DNA of 64,000 bases from Mytilus edulis (Eukaryota; Mollusca; Bivalvia; Mytilida; Mytilidae), in contig NC_092354.1 of the NCBI RefSeq assembly GCF_963676685.1, positions 11,352,746 to 11,416,745 of the forward strand. Direction: 5' to 3'. Below, piece by piece: positions 35,849-48,601 of the stretch. The translations under genes and the position numbers were made by a program. Each line of letters starts with the position of its first letter. Within the stretch, counting starts at the first letter, position 1. A model generated the notes under the pieces. It had not been told where the DNA came from, ran no database searches, and saw only the letters and a list, made by a program, of their open reading frames with translations.

Positions 35849-36456
35849 TATTGTACGGTATTTGTTAATGTATTGAATGAACGTTTTTGTTAACCTCCAG
35901 AACGAGAAAAAAAATGGATGGACTGACATTTCCAGGAACCATTTATCATCATACTTCATATCCGTATTTCATACATGAGCGTTTTCATGTGCAACTTCCG
36001 AGTTAGTAGCATCGTCAGTACTGTTAGTTGTTATATAAGATAGATCTGTCAATAAACAACTTGCATCTGGTAGGAACGATTTAGAGCTGACACAGTGTGT
36101 GAACGTATATGTAATGTTGATGAGTATATGTTGACTTTTAGACAACCAAAACAGTACCAATAGTCCTTTGGATTTTGAATCTGCGTAAAAGGTTATAATA
36201 AAGTGGTGTTGGTATGTTATTAGATGAAGCAATGCAAATTATGATTTTAAACTCAGTATACTCAAAACATCGATATTGCAAAGTATTTCAGGGAAGTACC
36301 AGTTTTTGGGTTCGTCCAATGACGAGCATTAGCGAAGTCGAAAGTTCTAATAAATGAAGAATAAAGAAATGTGTATTCAGCTTTCACCATTTAACTTACC
36401 GAACATTTTTTTTTTGGAGAACATGGCGTTTAAAAATTTAAAGCATCAAATGTGAT

Positions 36457-36557
36457 CAAGGCATCCCGAATGCGGGAGTTACTCGCTGCATTGAAGCTCT
36501 ATGGTCCGGTTGTTGTCTCTTTGACACATTCCCCATTTCCATTCTCAATTTTATAAC
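36457..36557 (-). repeat. Dispersed mussel repeat family B, truncated reverse copy
   Basis: GAATGCGGGAGTTACTCGCT and GACACATTCCCCATTTCCAT are the reverse complement of the core of 13213-13470. Confidence 0.75.
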
Positions 36558-38261
36558 TTTAACGTACCGATGTACATAATGAAGTACATAATGAAACGAC
36601 AATATTCATATACTATTACTCAAGGTTAAACATGCCATAATTCTGTCAAATGAATATTAACTAGTTAATAATTCTTTATATCTGATGGCCCGATGACTTC
36701 CTATGATAAATTTCAGCATACATTATTATTTTGCTTTGATTTCAAATATCAAAATACAATTTTGATGACATGCAAAGCATGACTTTAATATCATAATACC
36801 ATTAAGAAAATGATAAAATCTATGTTATATAATAAAATTGATATAATGCTATTTTGAATGCAGCAGTATTTTGACAATGCAAGGCTCTTCGATGATGATC
36901 GAGGTCAATATATTTGAATGTTTGGAAAAAACAGTTGAGTTGTAAGCTCTTGCTTACAAATGATATCAATAGGGCATAAAGCGACGAACGCGAAACTGCA
37001 TCAGAACGGTATAGAATATTGACACGAAGCTTGCTTTCAAATTTCCTTAAGCTCTGATTCGTAAATCCTGGGAAATATAACAATCAATTTTATACCACCA
37101 ACAATGGGAAAGAAACAGGAGGAAGAATACGAGCAATAGATATGAAAACGCATCATATGTATAGTATACTCACATAAAGCTCTAAATTGTAATACTTGAA
37201 AAATGCAACAAGAGTTTCATTGGACGAACAGACGGACAGACAAACACAATGATTAATCTCGGACCAGACCGAGGATGTTAATATGATACTGAGTATACAT
37301 GTGATACACCAATGATTAAATCAAGTACAAAGGAGTCCTAGTGTGGTGGTTAAAACCTTGAGAAAATGCCCAATCGCACAAATAATGTTTCATGCGAACG
37401 TGACCATGTGCTCAAGATAATGGGTCGATAACTCTGTGATGACTTGCGCTTTCATTCATAATATAAACAAATTAAAATACGATATCCCACTGATAACAGG
37501 TATATATTTCTTTAAAATCTCTAAGTGCATCGAACATTTAATTTTATGTTTACATTTAAATAAATTTCTTGAATGGAATAGTAAAATGATCCTATTAACA
37601 TTTAAAAAAATCAGCATTTTTGCACGGGTGAATTCTTTTTACATTCACTATTAAGATAAAAATATGAATTTTATAATGAAATAAAAAATAGATAAATAAT
37701 GATATAACAAAAAAAAAAGGCTCGTATTATATATAACCGTGCAATTTGACTGCTTTTACTTAAACGATAAAAACACGAATTTAAAGTTTATTTTGAATGC
37801 GATCTTATGGCATAAGTCAGTAAAAATAAAGGCGCGTTGTGTCTAAATAAAACCTATCAGTAACATTCGAATCAAAACATTTTGAAGGCCTTATCAATTT
37901 AGGTTTTCTACAGCATTGAAAATCAAAAGATCCAATAAGTATGACAAATCTGTTTTAGGCAACCTTTTCTGGGAACAGAACAATCTTATGAATGATTTTT
38001 CCATTTCATAAACAATAAAATCTTTTTTTAACGAGATGGAGATCAAACACTGGATTCTTCAGTAACAGAGCATCTACACAAATCAAAGTAATGACGAACA
38101 TTAAATTTTGCAAAAACATTCCGTTGAACAACAAATTATCCAATTCTATAATTAATAATTTGCCACGTTTAAAAATAAAACAATATTATTGTTGTTGAAA
38201 GCTCATATTACATACCAATATCCCATTTTGATGTTGTGAGCAGCAAATCCACCATTTTCTA
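36558..38261. other. Intergenic AT-rich sequence
   Basis: Short open frames only, none with recognisable motifs. I see no gene here. Confidence 0.4.
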
Positions 38262-38420
38262 CATTTGAAAATGCCTGTACCAAGTCAGGAATATGACAGT
38301 TCTTGTCCATTCGTTTTTGATGCGTTTTGTTTTTTGATTTTGCCATGTGATTATGGACTTTTCAAATTGATTTTCCTCTGAGTTCAGTATTTTTGTGATT
38401 TTACTTTTCACTAGTTTGAT
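38262..38420 (-). repeat. Dispersed mussel repeat family A, reverse copy
   Basis: GTCAGGAATATGACAGTTCT, ATTTTGCCATGTGATTATGG and GAGTTCAGTATTTTTGTGAT are the reverse complement of the family A core at 57475-57640. Confidence 0.75.
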
Positions 38421-41400
38421 ATTTGAATTGCTATCCTTTTGACGTACATATATCCACGGAGATTGTAGCCTTTTGACTGTTTTCGCTCGTTGGTCAGGTT
38501 TATGTCTTTTTGGCAAATTCCTATATCCATTTTCGCTTTTATCCAATTTACAGTGTGCATGAAATCAATTAATTGTCAAGTACTATCGAAAGCAGCTTCT
38601 TGTGTTGTAACACAGTTTATCATATAATGAAAACCTGTAAAAATATGTTTTATTTTAATCGTTTAAATATGTAAAATGAAAGAATAAGCAGTATTATTTA
38701 TACCTATAGAGGTTATTTTTTGTCTTGCTCATGTTTATACTTCTGATGATAAATGTACATTCGTTTTCATCTACAATTTCGTAGCCCAGTCGAATGAACT
38801 ACTCACGGGTATTGTTTTCAAGGTAAACCAACTTCTAGCACATTAATCTATTGTAATAAAAATTCATAATTTCTAATATTTGTTTATTTAGCTAACAAAA
38901 CCCTTATATTTGTCTAAAGTAACATTCGTTTATAGTAGAAATTGTTTAAACGTTAAATAAGCTTCAATTAAAAATTGCTTGTTAGTCCTATCTGGCATTC
39001 ATATTAGATAACTCTGGTTAATCTCCCAATCTTTTTTTTTCTCATTCAATTAATCTCCCAATTTTTTTTTTTATCTTTATCTCTTTTTATTATGAAGGGG
39101 AGAGATATTACTCGATTTTCATTTATAGTCTTATTCAAAAATGATGAATGGTTCTTTAAATTGGTAGGTAATCATTTTAAACGTTTCAAATTTATGAAAT
39201 TATATTCGTACCTCAATGTTTTTGATACACTAATAACAAAAACAAATATATATTGAATTGATACATTTTGTAATTATTCAAAATTATTAATAAATCAGAA
39301 ACCTATATTTAATTATAAAATAATGAACCTGTTAAAGGGAGACAATATTCGCATAACTTTTTTTCGAATCGGCACATAATACAAAGGAATGTCACATCAA
39401 TATTATTAATTAACTGTGCATTCGTGCTCCACCTTCAATGAAGATTCTAAAGTATAAATATAACCAAAAGTTGTTAATCTATGGGATAGTGAAGACTAAT
39501 GAAAGCTTACCCACTGTAAAAATATTTCTTTGAAACTTTTTAAACTTCCTCAGAAAAATGCTCGAGCCACTTGACTTTCATAGCTCATAATTATCATTTT
39601 TACACAATATTTTAATAAAGTAGTAAGAGATTATTTGTTTCTAAAAGTGTAAGACGCAATAAAAATCGTATGCTTGCATCATCTTATCCAAATACAGATT
39701 TAATTAAGTTTCGACATGTTTATTTATTTTTAAAAATACCGGTTTGTAACAAAACACAAGTACATGTTAAGATCCTACATAATACTGATATCCCGATATC
39801 GTCAGGTAAACATGCTAAACTAAGCTGACTTCAATCTGAATTTATTTCATGGAAAACTGTACCATGATGAAAAAAATACCAATAACTTTAGCGTTTTCTG
39901 TGGACACAAAAAAAACAGAAACATATTAAAAAAATAGGAGTTTTGTTTAAGGTCACTCGGTTGCGGTACTTATTAAACTTTTTGCTACAGGTGATTTTAG
40001 TCCGTCGTCTGAAAGACAAATATCTTTCATTAAATTATTTAATATACCCTGTTTAGAATCGTTTTAATGAAAAACGATACTTAAATACATAATAATTATA
40101 TGCGAAAAGCCAGTTAGTGCATTTTAACAAATGATTCATCGAATTTATTTAAAATATAAAAAGTGAAACTTGATATTAATGGACATTTAGTTTTAACAAG
40201 TATATAATGGATAACTTATTTATTATAAATGTCTATATATGAGTAGTTTACTACAATAATAGCAAGTCATTGTTTTCTTATGACAATGTTTGTTAATGTG
40301 GGCCAATTGGTCACGTTCACACATGACAATAAAGATCGCAAGTGACCTTGATTGTCGATACAGTTAAACTTTTATGCATTCGTACAAAAATAAAGGACTC
40401 GTTGAAGTGATACAAATGAGGTTAAATTGAGATACACTAGAATTAAACGATACTGTGTGATATTATTTGGTCATATATACCAAAAAGATTTCCAAATAGA
40501 TTATTACTTAATCTTTTGTTTGTAAGGGTGTAAGTGTATGTGGGGATGTTTTTTTTTTATAGTTTTGATTCGGAACGTATCAAGTATTAGTATAAGTTAT
40601 TTACAAAAGTTTTGTATCTGTCGATGGAAATATTTTTATTCAAGTTTGTCCCGTACAGATGAAGACTACTCTTTCTTCATTTGAAGTACACCGCATTCTA
40701 AAAATTACATAAAAACAAGGCCGACAATGAGTCTACTTCCAATGGTTACGAGATGCATAAATACCCATGCAGCCAATTCAGATCGAAAAGAGGACAATAA
40801 ATGCGATGACCCATTTGAGTGTCATACTCTCTTCACGTTAAAGAACCATGGACAATAATATCTCATGTATTTCGACAATGGACGTTAATCAAGTACACAA
40901 CCTTCAAACAATCAATCAGTTGTTAATTTCCCTGGTTGCTATTTAATACAGCAGAAGTTGTTGATAACCCAAAAAAAATATAAAATTAAGTCTGGAGTAC
41001 GACAATTCACCAATTTCAGCTGATTATTTATATCTTCATTGTCATTCCTGGAGTTCGTTCTTTCTTTCATTTTGAAAACATGATCTATGTTCTCTGGTAT
41101 AATTGATATATTGAAGGCCATTGTCTTCATCTCATGATTAGTTTCATAAATCTGTTATCTTTCTTTTCATTATTGATAGTGAACATATATAAATACCTTC
41201 AAATTTTGAGATTTTTACTGCGCCATTATGAATTCAGACGCCATTTTGATTAATTGTGTATTTCACGAAATTGGAAAAAAATATTTATTGACATGTCTTA
41301 CATGTATTTCATTAAATCTGTGGTATCTACTGAAATATTGTATATTGGTAGACTTCATCAAATGTTTGATTTTGTAATCCCTGTACCTAATGTCAGCCAG

Positions 41401-41860
41401 CATTAATTTGGCGGCCATTTTGGAATTTTTTTCGTGGCTCCATATCTCAATTTCGTTTACCACCCTTAATCTTTCATTTTGCCAAGTTTCATGCTTTTAC
41501 CATAAAGTGTTCAATTATTCTTATATCCGCTGGACTATCTGTACTGTTCCTCAAGTTCAAAGGGAAAATCGTCGTGTTACAGAAATTTACCATGTATCAT
41601 TTATGAAGTCGATTCAGAAATATTATTTTAATTTATACCTTTATTGTAATTTTCAAATTATTATGGTTAAATATAACTGATGGTTTATTATGGCTTTCGT
41701 CCCTCTTTTAAATTTATAACTAATGGTTTATTATATATTATAAATTTAAATTCAATCAATTTTCGTAAAGTGCAAGTCATGACCTTAATCATCACGTTCA
41801 CACCATGTCGTTTTTCTAGGTCGAGATTTATAATTTGATTGTAACCAGAAGTCGATATAA
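38421..41860. other. Intergenic AT-rich sequence
   Basis: No gene supported. At about 39010-39080 a TTAATCTCCCAAT-plus-poly-T unit occurs twice. The remainder is unique-looking AT-rich DNA. Confidence 0.4.
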
Positions 41861-42505
41861 TTAAGGTGTAATAACACCATTATTTCCCCTTATTAGTCTT
41901 TGTTAAATTTGCACTTTAAAAAAAATTGTACAGAATTTATCTTTTTTCAAATAAGGAAATACTTGGCCTGAGTACCGTTTTATCCTGTCCAGTACTATAG
42001 AAAAAAAATCACATAACATTAAATTGCATTTAAGAAAATAAGCATCACTGAAAGCTAACCAATCCCTCTAATTTTACCTGTTTACAAGCTTTAGTAACCA
42101 TGTTACCTCAAGTTTCCAAAATGTTTTATAGAAACCCCAAATAAAAAACTAAAGGTGCTTTGAAATACCCAAGATATATGTTTATGACCCATAAATGTTT
42201 TACTGCAATAAAATGTAGGATTAATGAGGAGGGGCAATAGGGGGTCTGTTAACATGTTAACAACACCTCGATTTGGGCAAAAACAGTTAACAAAAAATGC
42301 AAAAATGCTGATAACAGTTAACAAAGTGGTTTAAAATTAATCTCAGATAACAGTTAACAACATCTAGAAAAAGGCTAAAAAAAGAGGTTAACATAAAAAG
42401 GTATTGCCCCTTATTAATAAGCCGCAACTGTCAAATTCAAGGGAATATTTTTTTCGACATATTTCTTGATGTGACACACTATGATTAGGTGGTATTACAC
42501 CTTAA
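41861..42505. mobile_element. piggyBac-like MITE with TTAA ends
   Basis: TTAAGGTGTAATAACACC at 41861 is mirrored by GGTGGTATTACACCTTAA ending at 42505 (one mismatch), so 637 bp plus the TTAA at each end. TTAA is the piggyBac target duplication. Inside are an inverted pair GGGGCAATAGG / TATTGCCCC and four copies of AACAGTTAACA-like words. There is no transposase frame. Confidence 0.65.
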
Positions 42506-43619
42506 CAATGGAACCACAAGGACTATTATACATAGCCATGTCCGGTCGAAACGAGGACATTAATTTCTGACGAGGTTAAAGACGAGTACCTCGCTCTCTG
42601 CTAATTATTTAAGCCTATAGCAAGTCAAAATTTCTGCCAAAAAATCAATACCCCTATTTTTTTAAAAGGTTTTCCGAATTGTACACCTTTCAAAGCGTGG
42701 AACACCTTTTTAGACGACCTAATGCATCAAATGTTAATTTGTTTTCCTATTATGCATAACACATTTGCCATGGGTCATTAAACAAACAACAATCAATCAT
42801 ATTATAAAATGAGGGAAAATACCAACAGCCACCAACAAAAAAGAAAAAAACATAAACAAAAACAAACACAACGAAAAGACCAACAACAATCGCTTACTTC
42901 ATGACATACTAGCCAATGAAAACATCAAACACAGAGTATTCAATCAGATATTCATATTTAAAACACATGAGTCTAAGTGCTACAAAATATTATGTAAGCA
43001 TTCAAAAGTCGAAGACAATGAATATATCAAAAGCTTGAAGTTCCGTATTTGATTTCATATCATCATTGTCATCGTCATCTCTGTTTACAATTTCTTTCTG
43101 GAACAATAGTTTGCGAAGAAGTTGGTCTGATATTGGTCCAGAGAAAAATTGTAAACAAATCCCGAGGGTGACAAAACAGAAAGTAACACGGAAAGTCGTC
43201 ATCTCCTTGTAAGAGAAGTTTGGACTAAGGATTTGTATTTCAAAGGGATTGTAATTGTGCCATCAATTTATATCACTCTCATTTCTGTTTTGTATTCTTA
43301 CAGGAACATTTATTGACATTTTTATGACTTCAAACGTTAGAATTATTTACTATATTCTTTTCTGTACATACAAGGTTTCAGATTATGTTTGAATATTTTA
43401 ACATGTAAATATATATCACTAGACTTATGAACATAAAGTCTCTGACACGGATGTTTTACAAAATTTATATGCAGGTATATATCAATAATACACTCGAAAT
43501 AGACCGCTTATCACGATAAAGTGTGCACAAAAGAACAGTTTAAGAGGTGAACATTTAAAATAGTGGCTTCACGTAAATCAAAAATGCTTCACTCTTGCTG
43601 TTGTCCATTTTGTTCCAAA
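42506..43619. other. Intergenic AT-rich sequence
   Basis: No gene supported. Short frames only. Confidence 0.4.
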
Positions 43620-43700
43620 TAAACTCATCAGAGATACTAATTTTTGCATTTCGTGCGCCAGACGAGCATTTCGCCTTAACGATTCAACTGATTAAAACTC
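43620..43700 (-). repeat. Family C fragment, reverse copy
   Basis: AACTCATCAGAGATACTAAT and TTCGTGCGCCAGACGAGCAT are the reverse complement of the GACGAAA/GGCGTA core of family C. Confidence 0.6.
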
Positions 43701-43780
43701 TTCTGAACATGTTTATTACAATACATCGTCAAAATATTTTTGCAGTTACGATATCCATTTTACTGCACCGATGCAAATTT

Positions 43781-44546
43781 CAACCCGTAACTATTCCTTT
43801 CTCTATCTTCTGACATGCTGTTGTCTTGTTATCTATCGTAAATCGCAGCTGCATTCCATCAAAATACTTCTGGAATATCTTCTTGATTTGATCTGGAATG
43901 TGATAATGAACCATTGCCATCTTTATCCATTTTTGTGGAACTGATCAATATGCTTTTGCCAGGTCTAATTATACTTCTGCTAAATTCTTCTTTCCAGTGA
44001 GTCTTTGCCTCATTTATAAGTTGGTTAAGATCACTAGTATGTTCTACACATCATGAAAAATCTTTCTGCATAGATGTATTGATGTAGCTATTCTCTACCA
44101 TATATTGCGTCATCCTGTTCGCAAATACAGAGAAGTAGATTCCCCCCTCTACGCTCAACAACGAAATTGTCCTAAACTGTGAAATCTTTTTCCATATGGT
44201 ACAAAACACCCTGCTGCCTTCTGCCAGCTTTCAGGATGGCTCCTTTTCCCATGGTTTTCAGAATAGCTGCCATAGTTTTCTAAGTATCTTTTGGCATTTC
44301 TTTTCTTCTATACTTTGTATGGTATACCACTGTACCCAGGTGCTTATTTTGTTCTTGCCGTTTTGCCACCTCACAAACCCTCTTCCATGTTATTTCCGTC
44401 GTTTCAAATTCTATTATTGGTTGTTCTTCAACTCTTGGGCAATATCTTAAAAGCGTATCTCTTTCTTTGTCTGAGTGTGCTTCATACATATACGTTTCTA
44501 TTTCTTCCATACTACAATGCAGATGTCCTGTTCTTTCTCTAACCAA
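43781..44546 (-). pseudogene. Non-LTR retrotransposon reverse-transcriptase relic
   Basis: Minus strand. Broken frames read CSMEEIETYMYEAHSDKERD at the start, then EITWKRVCEVAKR, APGYSGIPYKVY-like, RTISLLSVEGGIYFSVFANR, VEHTSDLNQLINEAK and HIPDQIKKIFQKYFDGMQLR, ending EKGIVTG. This is the order of RT motifs 1 to 4 of LINE-type elements (RTISLL, then the ...GIVTG region). Stops and frameshifts are many, and the YxDD motif lies beyond the preserved end. Confidence 0.8.
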
Positions 44547-44621
44547 CAGTGTTTTGTGCAGTTGTATGGATTCTTGATATAAAGTTTACTTTATTTTCGC
44601 TTTCTTCTTATAATAATTCTT

Positions 44622-44745
44622 GAGTTGTATATAAATATAAGAAGATGTGGCATGAGTGTCAATGAGACAACGGAATCCAAGTTACAATTTGTAAAAGTAA
44701 ACCATTATACTTAGGTCAAGTGTATACTAGTATTCTGTATTATAT
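44622..44745 (+). repeat. Family G/D fragment
   Basis: AAGAAGATGTGGCATGAGTG and TCAATGAGACAAC match family G and the reverse complement of the end of family D. Confidence 0.55.
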
Positions 44746-45449
44746 TTTGGAAGTCAATTTTTATTATTTGTTATAACAGCCACTTTTCTACATCAATCTG
44801 TAATTGTAAATCAATGCTACGAGTAATTTATAAACCTTACTTAACCGACTTTTCAATTCCGTATTACATAATACGTAACACAAACGAGTACCAATTCATA
44901 CTACTGAAAATTAAATAAATTAATATTCAATTGTTGCGAAGTATCAACTTATTTAACCTTTAATTCCTACTTGTTAATGATATAAATCTTTATGTTCAAC
45001 ATGTGTTGACTGGTTTATGGATAGAAATCTTCACAATTTTAAATTAGAATCTTTTGACGAGTAAATATGCATGCTCCTATTCATTTAAATTAGAGTCTTT
45101 TGACAGGTAAATATGTACGCCGCTCCTATCCATTTAAGACCATCATTCATAACGTAAATTAAAATCTGTAAGTATTTAATTTCAAAAGGGTGTAACAAGG
45201 TGCATCAAAGTATGTCTAGATATATGATATTATTCTGAAACACTTGACTGTGCTGTCAAATTGATATATAAATGTTCTAATAAGAATGACTAGTCATTGT
45301 ACTTCTCACTAAACCTGCCAAGTTCTTAAACAGTAAAAATGGCATGGTATACTTGTTTCACGTATACAAAAAAATGTGCGTAAAACGTATGTTCCATGTC
45401 ATGGTTTCCGAATCTTAAAGCATTTGTCGAAAATAAAAATGTAATAAGT

Positions 45450-45710
45450 AAAACAGCTAAAATACCGAGCCCCAAGGAAAATTAAAAGCGGAAAGTTTTC
45501 TATCAAATGGCAAAATAAAACGTTGAAACACATCAAACGATTAAAACAACTGTCGGTTTCATGACTAGGTAGGCATGCAAATGGTGGATTAAACCTGGTT
45601 TTATAGGTAGCTTAATCTCCCACTTTCATGACAGTCGCATATAATTCCATTATATTAAAAACAATGTGTGCAAAAAAAACCAGAAATAATTGATAAAATT
45701 AATAAAAACT
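45450..45710 (+). repeat. Dispersed mussel repeat family A
   Basis: Matches 6883-7130: AAATACCGAGCCCCAAGGAA, ACATCAAACGATTAAAACAA, ATGGTGGATTAAACCTGG. Confidence 0.7.
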
Positions 45711-46324
45711 AATCATAATAAGAAACAAACAAAAAATTATTAAATGAAAATCCTATTTCATATCCAAGAATTCTTTGTTATTTTTCTGAAACATCCGAAT
45801 AAACGAGCATGTGATTTGCGTACATCTTCATGTATGTCTTAGAAACATTGGAAAAAGTTCGATGATATATTTCCCTGTGTAGTGGTACGTATACGCATAA
45901 AGCTATGAACAATTAAGGAATCCTTACATGAACATATAGGTCAAACGACTTTTTTACAAGTTTATGCTCTAGTTGATGTGAATTAAAAAGTCCAAAAATT
46001 GATCACCGGTTACCATCATTTTGTACTTTTGCTTTAACAAAACCCATTGTATAAAAAGTTTAATTGGAAGAAAGATCGATAGTTCATGTATTGAATTTTA
46101 CTTCAAATTAATTACTTTGCTTAAACGAGTGACTGTTTGACCCCTAATCGAACTATAAATTTGACATGGCCAGTAATTTCAAAATTACGATTCGTTTAAA
46201 CATAAAATAAGGATAATAGAAGGACTATTTGTACAAAGAGAAAATGGATGTGTATACCTGTCATATGTGCAATAGATGGCTGATTGCAGGATTTATACAA
46301 ATGAATATACTTCTAATCGCTCAG

Positions 46325-46886
46325 TCCGAACAACAGCAACAATATGTGTTAGATTCCGAACAACAGCAGCAATATGTGTTAGATTCCAATATGTGTTAGA
46401 TTCCGAACAACAGCAACAATATGTGTTAGATTCCGAACAACAGCAACAATATGTGTTAGATTCCGAACAACAGCAGCAATATGTGTTAGATTCCGAACAA
46501 CAGCAGCAATATGTGTTAGATTCCGAACAACAGCAGCAATATGTGTTAGATTCCGAACAACAGCAGCAATATGTGTTAGATTCCGAACAACAGCAACAAT
46601 ATGTGTTAGATTCCGAACAACAGCAACAATATGTGTTAGATTCATTAACAACAGCAACAATATGTGTTAGATTCCGAACAACAGCAACAATATGTGTTAG
46701 ATTCCGAACAACAGCAGCAATATGTGTTAGATTCCGAACAACAGCAACAATATGTGTTAGATTCCGAACAACAGCAACAATATGTGTTAGATTCCGAACA
46801 ACAGCAACAATATGTGTTAGATTCCGAACAACAGCAACAATATGTGTTAGATTCATTAACAACAGCAACAATATGTGTTAGATTCA
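46325..46886 (+). repeat. 30-bp minisatellite, about 19 copies
   Basis: The unit CCGAACAACAGCARCAATAT + GTGTTAGATT recurs 19 times. One copy is short (near 46385) and two junctions have ATTCATTAAC in place of ATTCCGAAC. Because 30 is a multiple of 3, several frames on both strands are open (for example SEQQQQYVLD repeats). No splice or promoter context supports a gene. Confidence 0.95.
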
Positions 46887-46939
46887 TTTGGATGCATCAA
46901 TACACTGCATCATCTTTTTTTTACGCGACTGTCAAAAAG

Positions 46940-47352
46940 AGGTTTATTTAGCTATACAATTCCACATGTGGAGCAGGATCTGCTTACCCTTCCGGAGCAC
47001 CTGAAATCACCCCTAGTTTTTGGTTGGGTTCGTGTTGTTTATTCTTTAGTTTTCTATGTTGTGTCATGTGTACTACTAAGTATTGTTTTTCTGTTTGTCT
47101 TTTTCATTTTTAGCCATGGCGTTGTCAGTTTGTTTTAGATTTATGAGTTTGACTGTCCCTTTGGTATCTTTCGTCCCTCTTTTAGGTTTAATCCGCCATT
47201 TGCTACATGAGAAGAAGCCTATTTCAAGTCAGGAAATGGCACTTTTTATCCATTCCTTTAAAGTCTTTGAGCTTTTGAATTTGCCATTTGATTAGAGACT
47301 TTCCGTTTTGAATATTCCTCGGGGTTCGGTATTTTTGTTATTTTATCTTTTA
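46940..47352 (+). repeat. Dispersed retroelement-like repeat
   Basis: CCACATGTGGAGCAGGATCT, CCTTCCGGAGCACCTGAAAT, TGACTGTCCCTTTGGTATCT, then the reverse of family A (CAAGTCAGGAAATGGCAC ... TCGGTATTTTTGTTATTTT). A partial copy of the middle is at 29375-29460. Confidence 0.75.
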
Positions 47353-48370
47353 AATGCCATTAAGATTGTAATATTATGCTATTATGCAAGCAATGTTTGA
47401 TTTTTAATTGGGTAACGTTCTTAATTTGCATTTTACATCATACTGATGAAAGATATCTGCAATCAGAAAAAGTTATTGATATTTGTGTTAATAAATGTAG
47501 CGTTGTACACCTGTTAGGCGTATATTTGATTTATTTTCAATATGGTTTCGTTTTCATAATGATCCGACGCCTTCGTAATAAAGATCGTTGACTTATATCG
47601 AGACGTTTTAAATAATGTCAATATCATTGTTTGCTATTCCTTATAGTGAAGTTAGAACTTTGCTCAAGTTTGAAGACCTCATTGCACTTTGAAAAAAATT
47701 CATTACAAGCACCGTTCCTTTGCTTCTAGTTTACCTGTGCTTGAAGTGATTTTGTAACATTTTGTGTCATAAACTTTATTTTCCAGTTCAACATCATAAT
47801 GTTATGGGTTGATGTATTTTGAATGAAAAAAAAGTATTCCAAATATATCAATAAATAATAAAACTTTTCAAGGTATATAGTCAAAATCAATGAAGATTTC
47901 TTAAAATTTATTATTCTTCCTGAAAATGCGCGAAATACTTATCAATAGACGTTAAGCAAACTTTAATAAATCTATCTACAACATGGACAAATATCAAGCC
48001 AGTACGTACAAACATCAGTAGTAGTTGGTTTATTATGAGAAAATCTTATCATCAGTCAATGACCTTGTCACCTGATAAGATTACATGTCTTTTTATATTT
48101 CCTGATAATAAACGTGTCAACTCCCACAATTTTGATTGAACGGACAAGACGTAGTTTGTAAAAATGACTTGCAGTTTGTTATTTTTTTTTACAAGGACGT
48201 ATTACTACTACATTTGTACTATTTGTTTTAGAGTATAAGACAATTGTTATTATAAATGCAAAACCGGAAATCCTGATACGTACGTACCACACCGAATGGG
48301 GTTTGGCTTAATTATTTCACACTTTTTTTTAACACTTTTGAATGTAAAGAAAAAGATAACATATGTCGTT
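47353..48370. other. Intergenic AT-rich sequence
   Basis: No gene supported. Confidence 0.4.
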
Positions 48371-48490
48371 GTTCTCCTTTTATATTTAATGCGTTTCCCC
48401 TCAGTTTTAGTTTGTTACCCCGATTTTGTGTTTTGTCCATGGATTTATGAGTTTGAACAGCGGTATACTACTGTTGCCGGTATATACAAT
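48371..48490 (+). repeat. Dispersed mussel repeat fragment
   Basis: AGTTTGTTACCCCGATTTTG and GAACAGCGGTATACTACTGT are the reverse complement of the start of the repeat at 52677 (AACAGTATACCGCTGTTC). Confidence 0.65.
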
Positions 48491-48601
48491 TGTGTACACA
48501 TAGTTCTCTAATTGAATCGAATCCAAACTTTACCTCAATCGAATTTAACGAAACAAAGTATAATGATTGCTCCTTGGAAATCGTTAATTATGTATAACTA
48601 G

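Noticed and set aside
32790-37400. Recurrent TCACGTTCGC / GCGAACGTGA words as a possible cis-regulatory code
   Set aside because: Only a few scattered matches with variable flanks; not distinguishable from chance or old duplications by eye.
44196-44542. Plus-strand frames rich in Phe and Leu
   Set aside because: They are the antisense of the minus-strand reverse-transcriptase relic.
46293-46951. Overlapping long frames on both strands in the 30-bp minisatellite
   Set aside because: A repeat unit divisible by three opens many frames at once; there is no start context, splice site or poly(A) signal.
48296-48511. Hydrophobic 71-residue frame resembling a membrane protein
   Set aside because: The C-terminal half is a dispersed repeat (TTACCCCGATTTTG...GCGGTATACTACTG) found reversed at 52677.
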